DNA of 64,000 nucleotides from Camelimonas lactis (GTDB lineage: Bacteria; Pseudomonadota; Alphaproteobacteria; Rhizobiales; Beijerinckiaceae), in the NCBI RefSeq assembly GCF_004342915.1, contig NZ_SLWL01000012.1, positions 1-64,000 on the forward strand, read 5' to 3'. Within the stretch, counting starts at the first letter, position 1, and each line of letters opens with the position of its first letter. Positions 1-12,335 of the stretch are shown here, piece by piece. Below the pieces are notes generated by a model. The model was not told the origin of the DNA. It saw only the letters and a list, made by a program, of their open reading frames with translations, and searched no databases. The position numbers and the translations under genes are program-made.

Positions 1-14
1 AGGCTGCCCGAGGC

Positions 15-92
15 GTGGAATCGATGCCCACGATGCCGTGGAATCCATGCCCACGATCGCGTGGAATCGATGCCCATCATCCGTGGAATCCG
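15..92. repeat. 23-bp tandem repeat at the broken end of rlmJ
   Basis: The hexamer GTGGAA recurs at 15, 38, 61 and 83, so the spacing is 23, 23 and 22 bp. Each full unit reads GTGGAATCSATGCCCAC plus a short variable tail. The array lies exactly where the reading frame of the adjacent minus-strand rlmJ start breaks off. The net shift over the array is 68 bp, which is not a multiple of three. It may continue no further left, because non-repeat sequence precedes position 15. Confidence 0.8.
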
Positions 93-199
93 CAGTAGGG
101 CGTATCCTTGCGGCCAAGATGCGTCAGGATGCGCGTCAGCAGGGCGTGCTTCATGACATCGGCGAAATTGCCGGCGTGAAAGGCATGGCGATAATTCAC
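77..199 (-). pseudogene. rlmJ: 5' fragment of 23S rRNA (adenine2030-N6)-methyltransferase RlmJ
   Basis: The first 40 codons from a GTG start at 199 read NYRHAFHAGNFADVMKH and then LLTRIL.HLGRKDTPY. This is the highly conserved amino terminus of RlmJ (YhiR), which methylates A2030 of 23S rRNA and normally has about 280 residues. Where the family continues with R-V-I-D-T-H-A-G, this frame reads CGFHG and stops at 77, inside a 23-bp tandem repeat. The rest of the gene would lie left of position 1, so I cannot tell whether it resumes in another frame. It is either a disrupted gene, a repeat-mediated on/off switch, or an assembly artefact. Confidence 0.7.
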
Positions 200-344
200 G
201 ACGCGTTCCGTAAATGCTGGCTGGATCGGAGAAGGCGCAAATCCGGCCGGGGCGGATCTGAGCCTGGTCCTGCTTTCCGCCACCGGACGCAAATGTCAAA
301 TTCACATCCGCGCCGCCGCTGCGCCGGGATGTGGAGCGGGACCG

Positions 345-1073
345 TCAGCGCGGTGGCGGAACCTCGAAACCGGCGCGGCAACGCGGCGGCCCCATGTCGC
401 CGCAGGGCGCGAAACTCCGCAGGTCCTTGCTGAAGCAGATGTAGATTTCCCGCAGGGCGCCGCGCGAGCAGGCAACGTCGATCATGTCGACGCGCAGGCG
501 CGGATTGGCGGCGACGAACGCCCGCTTCAACGCCATGACATTGTCCCTGAACGGCCCGCCGGCGCCGCGATAGGCGTCGGGGATGGTCACCGCGTCGCGG
601 GCCCGGCGCACATCGCGGAAATAGTCCACGGCGGTGCTGCCCGAGCATGTGCCGTGCACCCGCCACTCATGCCGCGCCAGCCCTTCATCGGGGAAAACCC
701 CATCGGCGGCGCGCAGCGCCATGCGCGACGGAAATCGTGGTGATGGCGCGCATTCGGATGGGTAGCCATTGCTGGCGTATTGCGGCCATAGCCCATGCAC
801 CACGAAGCCGAGCTTCTGCCCCACATCGCATTGGCTGCGCTGTTTGCGCTGGCCTTCGCGCATGCAGAAGGATGGCGACCACGACAGGGCCAGCACGTAA
901 TGGTCGAAATTGCCAGGCGCGGCGCCACGATCGGCGCGCGGCCCGCCGCCCCATTGCGCGCCAGCCGGCGCAATGGCGAGCAGCATCACGGCGCCAGGCA
1001 GCGCCGCAACAAGCCGCGCCAGGCGGGGCCGGCGCGTCAGGGCCAGAGCGGCGACGGATCGCGGCGTGATCAA
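345..1073 (-). CDS. secreted ribonuclease T2 family protein
   Basis: RNase T2 family endoribonuclease, which cleaves single-stranded RNA through 2',3'-cyclic phosphates, probably in the periplasm. Both active-site blocks are visible: CAS1 as FVVHGLWPQ near residue 93, and CAS2 as HEWRVHGTC at about 135-143. The Lys usually found just before HGTC is Val here. I chose the TTG start at 1073: it follows the upstream stop (1093) by about 20 bp and gives a clean signal peptide (basic n-region, hydrophobic LVAALPGAVMLLAIAP, cleavage after AGA). An upstream in-frame start at 1151 would overlap the neighbouring gene. It probably forms an operon with the small secreted protein before it. Confidence 0.88.
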   Translation of the reverse strand: MITPRSVAALALTRRPRLARLVAALPGAVMLLAIAPAGAQWGGGPRADRGAAPGNFDHYVLALSWSPSFCMREGQRKQRSQCDVGQKLGFVVHGLWPQYASNGYPSECAPSPRFPSRMALRAADGVFPDEGLARHEWRVHGTCSGSTAVDYFRDVRRARDAVTIPDAYRGAGGPFRDNVMALKRAFVAANPRLRVDMIDVACSRGALREIYICFSKDLRSFAPCGDMGPPRCRAGFEVPPPR

Positions 1074-1092
1074 GATGCGGAAGCCTGCCGGA

Positions 1093-1578
1093 TCAGGGGC
1101 GGGCCGAACGGCAGCCTGGCGGATAGGTCCAGCCGCGGTCGAGGCCGACAACGCAATAGTTCACGCCATAGGGCTCGTAGCCGACATTGAAAATGCCCGG
1201 GCCGGGAAGCCCCAGCGCTTCGGCCACCGAATAATACACCGTGCGGTAATAGCCGTCCGACATCCAGGCGCGGGCGCTGCAGAAGCGGCGCGGAATATAG
1301 TCCAGCCCCGCCGGGCGGTCCGCCAGGGTGGTGATGCGGTCATAGCCGGTGATGGTGAGGCTGGAGTTCCAGTAATTCGATTCGGTGCGGGCGAACCGGT
1401 CGGAAACCTTGTACAGCACCATGTTGTCGGCGCAGCCGGGAAGCACCGCCGACCACGGCCGGGTGCGCGTTTCCGCCGGAACCTGATCGCGCGCTGTGGC
1501 GGGGCCGGCGAAGGCGGCCGCCGCAACGGTGGCGGCGCACATGAAAAACAGGGGCGAAAGCCGCTTGAACATGGTCAT
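1093..1578 (-). CDS. small secreted protein of unknown function upstream of RNase T2
   Basis: About 161 residues from an ATG at 1578; TTG at 1590 and ATG at 1572 are alternatives. The first 28 residues form a signal peptide (FKRLSPLFFMC followed by an Ala-rich core and ATA|RDQ). The mature part is rich in Tyr and aromatic residues and carries four Cys (in LPGCADN, RRFCSAR, VNYCVV and PPGCRS), which could form two disulfides in the periplasm. It lies 20 bp upstream of the RNase T2 gene on the same strand, so they are probably co-transcribed. I do not recognise a named family. Confidence 0.75.
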   Translation of the reverse strand: MTMFKRLSPLFFMCAATVAAAAFAGPATARDQVPAETRTRPWSAVLPGCADNMVLYKVSDRFARTESNYWNSSLTITGYDRITTLADRPAGLDYIPRRFCSARAWMSDGYYRTVYYSVAEALGLPGPGIFNVGYEPYGVNYCVVGLDRGWTYPPGCRSARP

Positions 1579-1816
1579 TACCCGTCGCAATCAGTCATCA
1601 TCACCGCCCCGGACAAAGGCCCCGGGGCAACCGGCGACATTGCTTCCCACCAGAGCGCTCGCGGAGCCCGCCTCCTGGGAAAGACAGGATCGGCCCAACC
1701 GGCGAGGCTCCGGTCGCGCCTGTGCCTGAATCGGTTATGCCACGACCCGAAGGCCATGACCATGCCCCGGGCGCCCGGAAGCGCGCCGCCGCCATGCGAT
1801 GCAGGAGAACCCAGTG

Positions 1817-5593
<3,777 letters not shown>

Positions 5594-5614
5594 TTCACGC
5601 TTCGCCGCAACAAA

Positions 5615-5640
5615 ATGGCCGGCGAAGCGCCGGCCATCTC
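5615..5640. terminator. hairpin between convergent 5-oxoprolinase and argB genes
   Basis: A perfect 10-bp stem, ATGGCCGGCG at 5615-5624 and its complement at 5628-5637 with a 3-nt loop, lies 22 bp after the 5-oxoprolinase stop. It is followed by CTCTTCTCTC on the plus strand and by AAAATG's complement (CATTTTG-like) on the other side. It could end both convergent transcripts. Confidence 0.7.
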
Positions 5641-5677
5641 TTCTCTCAATACATGAATCCAGTTCGCCGGGCCTGGC

Positions 5678-6565
5678 CTATTTGCGGATCAGCGTGCCGG
5701 CGCCGTGATCGGTCAGCAGCTCCAGCAGGCAGGCGTGCGGCTGCTTGCCGTCGAGGATGACGACGCCCTCCACGCCCTGCTCCAGGGCGTAGATGCAGGT
5801 TTCCACCTTGGGGATCATGCCGCCGGTGATGGTGCCGTCGGCGATCAGCGCCCGGCATTCATCCACCGTCAGCTCCGGCATCAGCTTTTTGTCCTTGTCG
5901 AGCACGCCCGGCACGTCGGTCAGCAGCAGCAGGCGTTTGGCGCGCATGGCGCCGGCGATGGCGCCGGCGAAGGTGTCAGCGTTCACGTTATAGGTGGCGC
6001 CGTCGGCGCCATTGGCCACCGGGGCCAGCACCGGCGTCAGCTCCGCCGCCAGCACCGCGTCGAGCACGGCCCGGTTGACGCGCTCCGGCTCGCCGACGAA
6101 GCCGAGGTCCACGTGCTTCTCGATGTTGGAATCGGTGGCTGTCGTCCGGCCGACCTTGCGGGCGATCACCATGTTGGCGTCCTTGCCGCACAGGCCGATG
6201 GCCTTGCCGCCCTCCGCCGAGATGGTGCCGACGATCTGCTTGTTGATCGAGCCGGCCAGCACCATCTCCACCACCTCGACGGTGGCCTTGTCGGTGATGC
6301 GCAGGCCGTTGGCGAACTCGGACTTGATGCCGAGCTTGTCGAGCATGCGGCCGATCTGCGGTCCGCCGCCGTGCACGACGATCGGCTTCACGCCGGCCTG
6401 CTCCAGCAGCACCACGTCCTGGGCGAAGTCCTGGGCGGCTTCCGGATCGCCCATGGCGTGGCCGCCATATTTGATGACGATGATTTCCTGGTCGTAGCGC
6501 TGCATGTGCGGCAGCGCCTGAACCAGGATTTCAGCCTGGGTGAATACGTCGGGAAGTTCGGTCAT
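5678..6565 (-). CDS. argB: acetylglutamate kinase
   Basis: Phosphorylates N-acetyl-L-glutamate, the second step of arginine synthesis, in the cytoplasm. The 295-residue length fits the family. The amino acid kinase signature is clear: [10 protein letters not shown] near residue 30, and VVHGGGPQI near 63 for phosphate binding. Substrate-binding NGLRITD near 85 and the carboxy-terminal GGMIPKV motif are also present. It is last in the rpmH-rnpA-yidC-engB-DUF423-argB series on the minus strand, an order common in Hyphomicrobiales. Confidence 0.97.
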   Translation of the reverse strand: MTELPDVFTQAEILVQALPHMQRYDQEIIVIKYGGHAMGDPEAAQDFAQDVVLLEQAGVKPIVVHGGGPQIGRMLDKLGIKSEFANGLRITDKATVEVVEMVLAGSINKQIVGTISAEGGKAIGLCGKDANMVIARKVGRTTATDSNIEKHVDLGFVGEPERVNRAVLDAVLAAELTPVLAPVANGADGATYNVNADTFAGAIAGAMRAKRLLLLTDVPGVLDKDKKLMPELTVDECRALIADGTITGGMIPKVETCIYALEQGVEGVVILDGKQPHACLLELLTDHGAGTLIRK

Positions 6566-6678
6566 GAGCGCCTGCCGTCAGCCGGATACAAAACACAGCG
6601 AGTGTCGCGCCGTTTTCAACACGTTCTGGCGGGCCCGGTCAACGCACGCCGTCGCGCCAGCGCCTCCCGGGGCGCGCG

Positions 6679-7062
6679 TCAGGCCGATGGCGCGGCCGGT
6701 TTGCGGATCGGGACCAGGGCGGCGACGCCGAGCAACGCCCAGCCCAGCATCAGCACCGTGCCGCCAGTGGGAGCCGCCATGGCGAACAGGGACGCATCTT
6801 TCAGCGCCCGCATCGCCAGCTGGCCGCTGAACAGCGCCACGCCAATGAAAACCAGCATCAGCGCCAGCAGCGCGATGTGACGGTGCACGGCGCCGCTGCG
6901 CACGATCGCCGGCGCCGCCGCCAGCAGGGGCGCGTGGAACAGCAGGAACTGCGCGGCGGTCTTGAGGTTGTCGTCGCCGCTGACATGAGCGGCCGCGGCC
7001 GAGGCCATCACGCCGGCAAGGCCGCAAAGGGCGCCGAGAAACAGCAGAAAACGCTCAGGCAT
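6679..7062 (-). CDS. DUF423 family small inner-membrane protein
   Basis: 127 residues with four predicted membrane helices: FLLFLGALCGLAGVMASA, FLLFHAPLLAAAPAIV, IALLALMLVFIGVALFSG, and a last helix after the PTGGTVLMLGW segment. The AAQFLLFHA and LFSGQL..RAL patterns and the carboxy-terminal P-T-G-G motif match DUF423 (YgdD-like) proteins. Function is unknown in the family. AGGAG precedes the ATG by 7 nt. It lies between engB and argB on the same strand, with 113 bp to argB. Confidence 0.85.
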   Translation of the reverse strand: MPERFLLFLGALCGLAGVMASAAAAHVSGDDNLKTAAQFLLFHAPLLAAAPAIVRSGAVHRHIALLALMLVFIGVALFSGQLAMRALKDASLFAMAAPTGGTVLMLGWALLGVAALVPIRKPAAPSA

Positions 7063-7117
7063 CGCAGGCTCCTGGTTTGTCGTTGCTAAAGCGTTCGCCC
7101 CTGAAGCGGATCGGTCA

Positions 7118-7203
7118 CCGCATCAGGAAAACGCCGCCAGTCAGGGAGTTGGAGCAAAATACCGTGCGATAACAACGGATTTCGCTCAGGACGGGTCAGG
7201 TCG
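7118..7203. repeat. dispersed intergenic repeat, copy A
   Basis: Runs from GCATCAGGAAAACGC to ACGGATTTCGCTCAGGACG..TCAGG. It aligns over its whole length with 60639-60720 (GCGTCAGGAAAGCGC ... ACGGATCTTGCTCCGGA..GGTCAGG). It lies between engB and the DUF423 gene and overlaps the last codons of engB. Confidence 0.6.
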
Positions 7204-7924
7204 GCGGAACCGGGTCGAAACCCCGCTCGCGCATGAGTTGCACCACGGCGGCGCGCACGTTCTCCACGCCCGCGCCGGAGCGGCTGGAGGTGGCCAGCAC
7301 CTGGGGGAAAGCGGCCGGGCGCCGCAGCAGGCCCTGGCGGATGGCGGCGATGCGCGCCTCCAGCTCCGATTTCTTCAGGGCGTCGGCCTTGGTCAGGATC
7401 ACCTGATAGGACACGGCGGCCCGGTCCAGGCCATCAAGCACGTTGGTGTCGATCTGCTTCACGCCGTGGCGCGAATCGATCAGCACATAGACCCGGGCCA
7501 GATTGGCCCGGCCGCGCAGATAATCCTGGATCAGCCGCGTCCACGCGGCGACCTTCTCCTTGCCCACGGCGGCGAAGCCGTAGCCAGGCATGTCGACGAG
7601 CGAGAACTGGCCCCATTCCGGCCCGACGCGGAAGAAGTTCAGTTGCTGGGTGCGCCCCGGCGTGTTGGAGGTGCGGGCCAGGGTGTTGCGGCCGGTGAGG
7701 GCGTTCACCAGGCTGGACTTGCCCACATTGGAGCGCCCGGCGAAGGCGATTTCCATGCCCTGCATCGGCGGCAGGCCGTCGATCTTCGCGGTCGCCCAGT
7801 AGAATTCCGCCGGTCCGGCGAACAGCCGCCGGCCGATCTCCAGGGTTCCGGCGTCAAAGTCCGCGTCCGCCCCGGGCGCGACGGCGGGAGCTGTGTCAGG
7901 CGTGGCCGGCTGTTCGTCGCTCAT
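7196..7924 (-). CDS. engB: ribosome biogenesis GTP-binding protein YihA/EngB (YsxC)
   Basis: Essential-type TrmE-Era-like GTPase that assists 50S assembly. The G motifs are in order: G1 GRSNVGKSS near residue 51, G2 around SNTPGRTQ, G3 DMPGYG near 99, G4 TKAD near 163, and G5 near ATSSRSG. An acidic, Ala-rich extension of about 30 residues precedes the GTPase domain; such extensions vary in the family. GGGAG lies before the ATG. It follows yidC on the same strand after a terminator and a 240-bp gap, so it may have its own promoter. Confidence 0.95.
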   Translation of the reverse strand: MSDEQPATPDTAPAVAPGADADFDAGTLEIGRRLFAGPAEFYWATAKIDGLPPMQGMEIAFAGRSNVGKSSLVNALTGRNTLARTSNTPGRTQQLNFFRVGPEWGQFSLVDMPGYGFAAVGKEKVAAWTRLIQDYLRGRANLARVYVLIDSRHGVKQIDTNVLDGLDRAAVSYQVILTKADALKKSELEARIAAIRQGLLRRPAAFPQVLATSSRSGAGVENVRAAVVQLMRERGFDPVPPT

Positions 7925-7964
7925 GCTGCTTCTCCCGTTGCCGGGGTCCTTATAAAGCGTTTTC

Positions 7965-8025
7965 CGGCAAAGGGGCTACATCTTTGCACGGAGAAAACGC
8001 GTCAAACCAAAGAGATGGGGCCAGA
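7965..8025. repeat. partial copy of the dispersed intergenic repeat
   Basis: The stretch GAAAACGCGTCAAACCAAAG followed by AGATGGGGC matches GAAAGCGCGTCAAACCAGGG followed by AGACAGGGC at 60649-60676. It continues with a short internal duplication of GAGATGGG. Only this half of the element is present. Confidence 0.5.
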
Positions 8026-8105
8026 GAGATGGGCGTGACGCAGCGGCCACCACGGGCCCCCCGGAGAGCCGCCCGGCCTGCGGGCGGCAAGAAAAACTGA
8101 CGACA

Positions 8106-8139
8106 AGAAAAACTCCCGGCGGCCAGGGCCGCCGGGAGT
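8106..8139 (-). terminator. rho-independent terminator after yidC
   Basis: A 12-bp perfect stem (8112-8123 with 8128-8139, 4-nt loop) read on the minus strand ends in TTTTTCTTGTC. It lies 28 bp after the yidC stop. This is a strong intrinsic terminator and would separate rpmH-rnpA-yidC from engB. Confidence 0.85.
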
Positions 8140-8166
8140 CCGGATCGTCGCTGCGCCGGGCTTGCC

Positions 8167-9990
8167 TCAGGCGCTTTTGGTCTTGCGGGTGAACATCTTC
8201 TTCAGATTGTCGAACAGCTCGATCTTCACGCCGTTCTTTCTCATGATGAAGCCCTGCTGCAACACGGAGAGGAGGTTGTTCCAGCTCCAGTAGATCACCA
8301 GACCGGCCGGGAACGAGCCCAGGGTGAAGGTGAAGATCACTGGCATCCAGCTGAACATCGCCTTCTGCACCGGGTCCGGCGGCTCCGGATTCATCTTCAT
8401 CTGCAGGAACATCGTCACGCCCATGATGATCGGCCAGACGCCGAGATGCAGCAGGGTCGGCGGGTTCCACGGAATGAGGCCGAACAGGGTGAACAGGTTG
8501 GTCGGATCGGGCGCGGCGAGGTCGCGAATCCAGCCGAAGAACGGCGCGTGCCGCATTTCGATGGTGACCAGCAGCACCTTGTACAGCGCGAAGAACACCG
8601 GGATCTGGATCAGCATCGGCAGGCAGCCCGAGACGGGATTGATCTTCTCCCGCTTGTACAGCTCCATGGTTTCCTGCTGCTGCTTCACCTTGTCGTCGGC
8701 GTAGCGCTCGCGGATGGCCATCATCTCCGGCTGCACGGCCTTCATCTTGGCCATGGAGGCGTAGGAGCGGTTGGCCAGCGGGAAGAACACCAGCTTCACC
8801 AGCACCGTCACCAGCAGGATGGCGATGCCGAAGTTGCCGACGAGCCTGAAGATGAAATCCAGCACGAAGAACATCGGCTTCGTGATGAAATAGAACCAGC
8901 CCCAGTCGATCAGCAGGTCAAAGCTCTTGATGCCATACTTGCGCTCATAGCCGTCGATGGCGGCCACTTCCTTGGCGCCGGCGAACAGCTGCACGGTGTC
9001 GTCGGCCGAGGCGCCGGGGGCAATGGTGATGGCCGCGCCGCGCACGTCCGTCTGGTAAATCGGCTTGTGCGCTTCGGTGACGGTGAAACGTCCCTCGAAC
9101 GGCTTTTCCTGGTTGGGCGCCAGGGCCGCGGCCCAGTACTTGTCGGTAACGCCGATCCAGCCGCCAACCGTGTCCTTGAACACCTGGCCGCGCACATTGC
9201 CGTAGAGGATGTCGTTCTTGGCCAGCTTGTCGTAGGTCGGCTCCTGCAGGCCAGCCTTGCCGAGCACGCCCACGGGGCCTTCGTGCAGCACGAAATAGCC
9301 CTGGGTGTGCGGCTTGCCCCAGCGGGAGATCAGCGAGAACGGATACAGCGTCACCGGCGCGGCGCCGGTGTTCTTCACGCCCTGGCGGACGGAGAACATG
9401 GCGTTGTCGTCCACCGAGATGACGCGGGTGAACACGAGGCCCTGGCCGTTGTCCCAGGTCAGGGTCAGGGGCTTGCCGGGCGTCAGGCGGTCGCTGTCGG
9501 CGGTCCACAGGGTGTTGGCCTGGGGCAGGGCGACCTTGGCCCCCGCCTCGCCAATCCAGCCGAAGTCGGCGAAATACGGGTCCGGCGCGCCCACCGGCTC
9601 GAACAGCACAATGATCGGGCTGTTCGGGTTGACGGTCTCACGGTGCTGCTTCAGCGACACGTCGTCGATGCGCCCGCCCACCAGGTTGACGGAGCCGGCG
9701 ATGGCGGGCGTGTCGATGGCCACGCGCGGGGAGGCCTTCAGGGCGGCCTCGCGGGTCATCACGGGCGGCGTCTGTCCGGTCAGGCCCGGGTCCAGCGGCC
9801 GGGGCGCCTGCCCGGGCGCGCCGGGCTGGATCGCGGCGCCCGTCTGCGGCTGGCCGGGAACCTGCTGCGCGGTCTGCGTTGCCGGCGGTTTGGCGGACTG
9901 GCCCGGCTGACCGAAGAAGTAAGTCCATCCAATCAGCACGGCGATCGACAGGCCGATCGCCAGGATCAGATTGCGATTGTCATCGCTCAT
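8167..9990 (-). CDS. yidC: membrane protein insertase YidC
   Basis: Inserts and folds inner-membrane proteins with or without SecYEG. The 607 residues comprise an amino-terminal membrane anchor ([19 protein letters not shown]), a Pro/Gln-rich linker, the large periplasmic beta-super-sandwich domain (about 80-370), and the conserved 60KD_IMP core with five helices (from about 375). The core includes [19 protein letters not shown] and the closing [12 protein letters not shown]. The conserved core Arg is not mapped here. Its ATG overlaps the rnpA stop (ATGA), so translation is coupled. A terminator follows. Confidence 0.97.
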   Translation of the reverse strand: MSDDNRNLILAIGLSIAVLIGWTYFFGQPGQSAKPPATQTAQQVPGQPQTGAAIQPGAPGQAPRPLDPGLTGQTPPVMTREAALKASPRVAIDTPAIAGSVNLVGGRIDDVSLKQHRETVNPNSPIIVLFEPVGAPDPYFADFGWIGEAGAKVALPQANTLWTADSDRLTPGKPLTLTWDNGQGLVFTRVISVDDNAMFSVRQGVKNTGAAPVTLYPFSLISRWGKPHTQGYFVLHEGPVGVLGKAGLQEPTYDKLAKNDILYGNVRGQVFKDTVGGWIGVTDKYWAAALAPNQEKPFEGRFTVTEAHKPIYQTDVRGAAITIAPGASADDTVQLFAGAKEVAAIDGYERKYGIKSFDLLIDWGWFYFITKPMFFVLDFIFRLVGNFGIAILLVTVLVKLVFFPLANRSYASMAKMKAVQPEMMAIRERYADDKVKQQQETMELYKREKINPVSGCLPMLIQIPVFFALYKVLLVTIEMRHAPFFGWIRDLAAPDPTNLFTLFGLIPWNPPTLLHLGVWPIIMGVTMFLQMKMNPEPPDPVQKAMFSWMPVIFTFTLGSFPAGLVIYWSWNNLLSVLQQGFIMRKNGVKIELFDNLKKMFTRKTKSA

Positions 9991-10472
9991 GGGCTTTTGT
10001 CCGTCTTTTCGTGAACATCGGTTCCGGCGCCTCGCGCGGCGCCGTTCGGGCGCGCGCTGCCCTTGCCCCGGCGGCGGCCGCCGTTGCGCGAGGATTTGGG
10101 CGCGGCTGCGCCCTTGCCGCTGGCCAGGGCCGGCGCGGCGTTGCGCAAATCGTCGACAAGCTGGTCAAAGGGGGCGGAGATGGCTTCGCGGCGCGCGATC
10201 AACACGAGGTCAAGCGAAGCGGCAGGCCAGGATGTGCTGGCGAGGTCAACCGCCGCCCGGAGGCGACGGCGAATTCTGTTGCGTTCAGGCGCGTTGCCGA
10301 CGCGCTTCGTGACGGTGAAGCCAACGCGCATGCCTGCGCCGCTGTCGGCAGCCGAAGTGCGCATAATGCCCTGAACCGTCATGCGCGGCGTGTGAAAGCG
10401 GCGTCCCGCCGCCGCCGCGAGAAACTCGGACCGCCTGGTCAGTCTGCGGGCCGCCGCCGGGACGCTCGTCAC
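9987..10472 (-). CDS. rnpA: ribonuclease P protein component
   Basis: Protein subunit of RNase P, which matures tRNA 5' ends. The signature is present: [12 protein letters not shown], then [13 protein letters not shown] and the RNR motif [11 protein letters not shown] place the start at GTG 10472, 26 nt after the rpmH stop; an open frame continues upstream but would overlap rpmH. The carboxy-terminal extension of about 45 basic residues rich in Gly, Arg and Lys is longer than in E. coli RnpA and may be disordered. It overlaps yidC by 4 bp. Confidence 0.93.
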   Translation of the reverse strand: MTSVPAAARRLTRRSEFLAAAAGRRFHTPRMTVQGIMRTSAADSGAGMRVGFTVTKRVGNAPERNRIRRRLRAAVDLASTSWPAASLDLVLIARREAISAPFDQLVDDLRNAAPALASGKGAAAPKSSRNGGRRRGKGSARPNGAARGAGTDVHEKTDKSP

Positions 10473-10497
10473 GGACGCAGCCTCCACAGGCTGCGGA

Positions 10498-10632
10498 TCA
10501 GGCCGAGAGGCGCTGGCGGCCACGGGCGCGGCGGGCGGCGATAACCTTGCGGCCGCCGACGGTCGCCATGCGCGCACGGAAGCCGTGACGGCGCTTGCGC
10601 ACGAGTTTGCTCGGTTGATAGGTCCTCTTCAC
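10498..10632 (-). CDS. rpmH: 50S ribosomal protein L34
   Basis: A 44-residue basic protein beginning with GTG at 10632 and reading [17 protein letters not shown], then [12 protein letters not shown] and ending RQRLSA with TGA at 10498. This is the full length of bacterial L34. GGAG lies about 7 nt before the GTG. It heads the rpmH-rnpA-yidC cluster. The start codon in place of the usual ATG is notable for a ribosomal protein. Confidence 0.97.
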   Translation of the reverse strand: MKRTYQPSKLVRKRRHGFRARMATVGGRKVIAARRARGRQRLSA

Positions 10633-11311
10633 GGCTCATCTCCGGTCATAAGCGGCTGCGGTTTGCTCCGCGCCCTCAGCCACACGGTGAGCAACGCGAG
10701 CCCGCCTGCGGCGCCGACTAAAATCAGTGGTTAAAAAAGCAAACGGCGCCCACGCGGGCGCCCGCCAACCCATGGCGGGCTTATGGATGAAGCCGTTTTG
10801 AAAGTCAACGCACTCCTGCCCCGGCGCCTGCCGGTGAAACGGGCCGGTGGCGGCTGTCGGGACGCGGCCCCCAGGCGGCGGCCCCTGTCATGAGCCGATC
10901 AATGTGGCGTTTTGCCGGCGCGCCCATGTCTGGACGGCTGCTGCCGCGCCGCCGCCGGGGGCGGGATGTCAACCGCCGGTTAACCATGACCGAATCGCCT
11001 GGGACAGGGGACGGGGAGCGCCGGTATGCGCCCGACTGGCGGCCGCGCGACGAAAAACCGCGCCGGATCAACGGCATGCCCTTACGTCATCTTGGCCGTC
11101 GCCGCCATGCCGGCCCTGGGGCCTGTTCGCCGATTCAGCAGCCGTTAGGGATCCGGCGCCATTCCTGAGCAGACCGGCGCGCCCTTTTGGCCGCCGTCCG
11201 TGAGATGTGGCGGCTGGTTCCGTCGCGATCCAGGTCCACCCCAGGAGTTGGTCGCGGGCGCCAGCTTCAAGGGTTCGGGGGCGCGCGCCGTCGCCGGACG
11301 GGAGACAGCGC
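10633..11311. other. 679-bp divergent intergenic region between rpmH and the extensin-like gene
   Basis: No ORF here has convincing coding features on either strand. It holds the structured element at 10738-10799, presumably the rpmH promoter (minus strand, between 10640 and 10735), and a GC-rich stretch before the lipoprotein gene. The only AT-rich part is GACTAAAATCAGTGGTTAAA around 10717-10735. Confidence 0.5.
10738..10799 (-). terminator. multi-stem structured element ending in a U-tract upstream of rpmH
   Basis: Two adjacent hairpins (GGCGCCC/GGGCGCC near 10746-10763 and CCCGCCA/TGGCGGG near 10767-10785) are enclosed by AACGGC at about 10741 and GCCGTT at about 10791. Read on the minus strand, the closing arm is followed by TGCTTTTTTAA. 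It resembles a terminator or the end of a small RNA, but no gene upstream on this strand is visible. Confidence 0.45.
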
Positions 11312-12211
11312 ATGCGCCGTTTCGGTGGCCTGGCGGCCGCGGCACTGATTGTTCTGCTGGCTGGTTGCGGCCTGTTTCCGGGTGAGAAGCGCGCGCCCTG
11401 GCGCGGCGAGGCCGAGGCGCAGTGCCTTGCCCGCAAGCAGGTGCGGCCGTCTGAATTCATGCAGCCGATGAAGGCGATGAACGGTCCAGGCTCCTGCGGC
11501 ATGGATTCGCCATTCAGGGTGACGGCGATTCTCAATGGAACCGTGGCGCTGAAGTCCCGCGCCGTGCTGGGCTGCCCGATGATCGCCGCCCTGGAGCAAT
11601 GGGTGGCGGAGAGCGTGCAGCCGGCGGCGCGCCAGTATTATGGCGTGGCCGTCGCCGAGATTCACTTTGGCTCCTATTCCTGCCGGGGCATGAACAACCG
11701 GGCCGGCGGGCGCCGCTCAGAGCATTCCTACGGCAACGCCGCCGATTTCATGGGCATGACCCTCGCCGACGGCCGCAAGCTCTCGGTGATCAGGGGCTGG
11801 CGTGGCTCGCCCGCGGATCAGGAATTCCTGCGCACCATCTTCGTCGGCGCCTGCGGCCAGTTCAGCACGGTGCTCGCGCCCGGGTCCGACGTTTACCACT
11901 ACAACCACCTGCACATGGATCTGGCCCGTCACGGGCGCGGCCGCACCATCTGCAAACCGGTGCTGAAATGGACGCCCATGTCGCCGCCGCCCTTCGAGCC
12001 GGGGCCGGGCATGGTCGCACAGGCGGGCGCGGGCAACATCACGCCCTACGACCGGGGCGCGGCGACATCCGACAGCGACGTGGAGGCCGCACATGATCAT
12101 GAGGCGGCCGGGCAGGGCGTGGCCGGCGGGAGCGAAGCTGGCGATAACGGCGGCGGCGCCGGCCTGACCCAGGATCGCCAGGCCGCGTCGATCAACGATC
12201 TGCTGCGCTAG
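11312..12211 (+). CDS. extensin-like C-terminal domain lipoprotein
   Basis: About 299 residues. A lipoprotein signal with lipobox LLAGC puts Cys19 at the mature end; GGGAG precedes the ATG at 11312. The body is the extensin-like C domain found in many alphaproteobacteria. Its motifs SEHSYGNAADF near residue 145 and HYNHLHMDL near residue 200 resemble the zinc-site His/Asp pattern of M15 peptidases, so a cell-wall peptidase role is conceivable, though the family is uncharacterised to my knowledge. The final 60 residues are Gly/Ala/Asp-rich and probably unstructured. A hairpin terminator follows 70 bp downstream. Confidence 0.85.
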   Translation: MRRFGGLAAAALIVLLAGCGLFPGEKRAPWRGEAEAQCLARKQVRPSEFMQPMKAMNGPGSCGMDSPFRVTAILNGTVALKSRAVLGCPMIAALEQWVAESVQPAARQYYGVAVAEIHFGSYSCRGMNNRAGGRRSEHSYGNAADFMGMTLADGRKLSVIRGWRGSPADQEFLRTIFVGACGQFSTVLAPGSDVYHYNHLHMDLARHGRGRTICKPVLKWTPMSPPPFEPGPGMVAQAGAGNITPYDRGAATSDSDVEAAHDHEAAGQGVAGGSEAGDNGGGAGLTQDRQAASINDLLR

Positions 12212-12276
12212 CGTTTTTGGAAAATGTGGATCGGCGTCTTTCGCGGCCAGGCTTTGCCGGAATGCGCCGCGGCATG

Positions 12277-12314
12277 CAAAAACGGGCCGGATCGTCAGGT
12301 CCGGCCCGTCTGTT
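12277..12314. terminator. bidirectional terminator
   Basis: A 10-bp perfect stem, ACGGGCCGGA at 12282-12291 and its complement at 12300-12309, has CTGTTT after it on the plus strand and TTTTTG after it on the minus strand. It sits between the convergent extensin-like gene and the SDR gene at 12336-13121. Confidence 0.8.
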
Positions 12315-12335
12315 TCGCGTGGCGCCGGACGCGGC

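Noticed and set aside
8063-8098. GC hairpin with AAGAAAAAC after it, between engB and the yidC terminator
   Set aside because: On the plus strand there is no T-run and on the minus strand the T-run precedes the stem, so it is not a terminator.
10805-11168. Small ORFs on both strands between rpmH and the extensin-like gene
   Set aside because: Arg/Pro-rich translations without ribosome sites or similarity; typical GC-driven noise.
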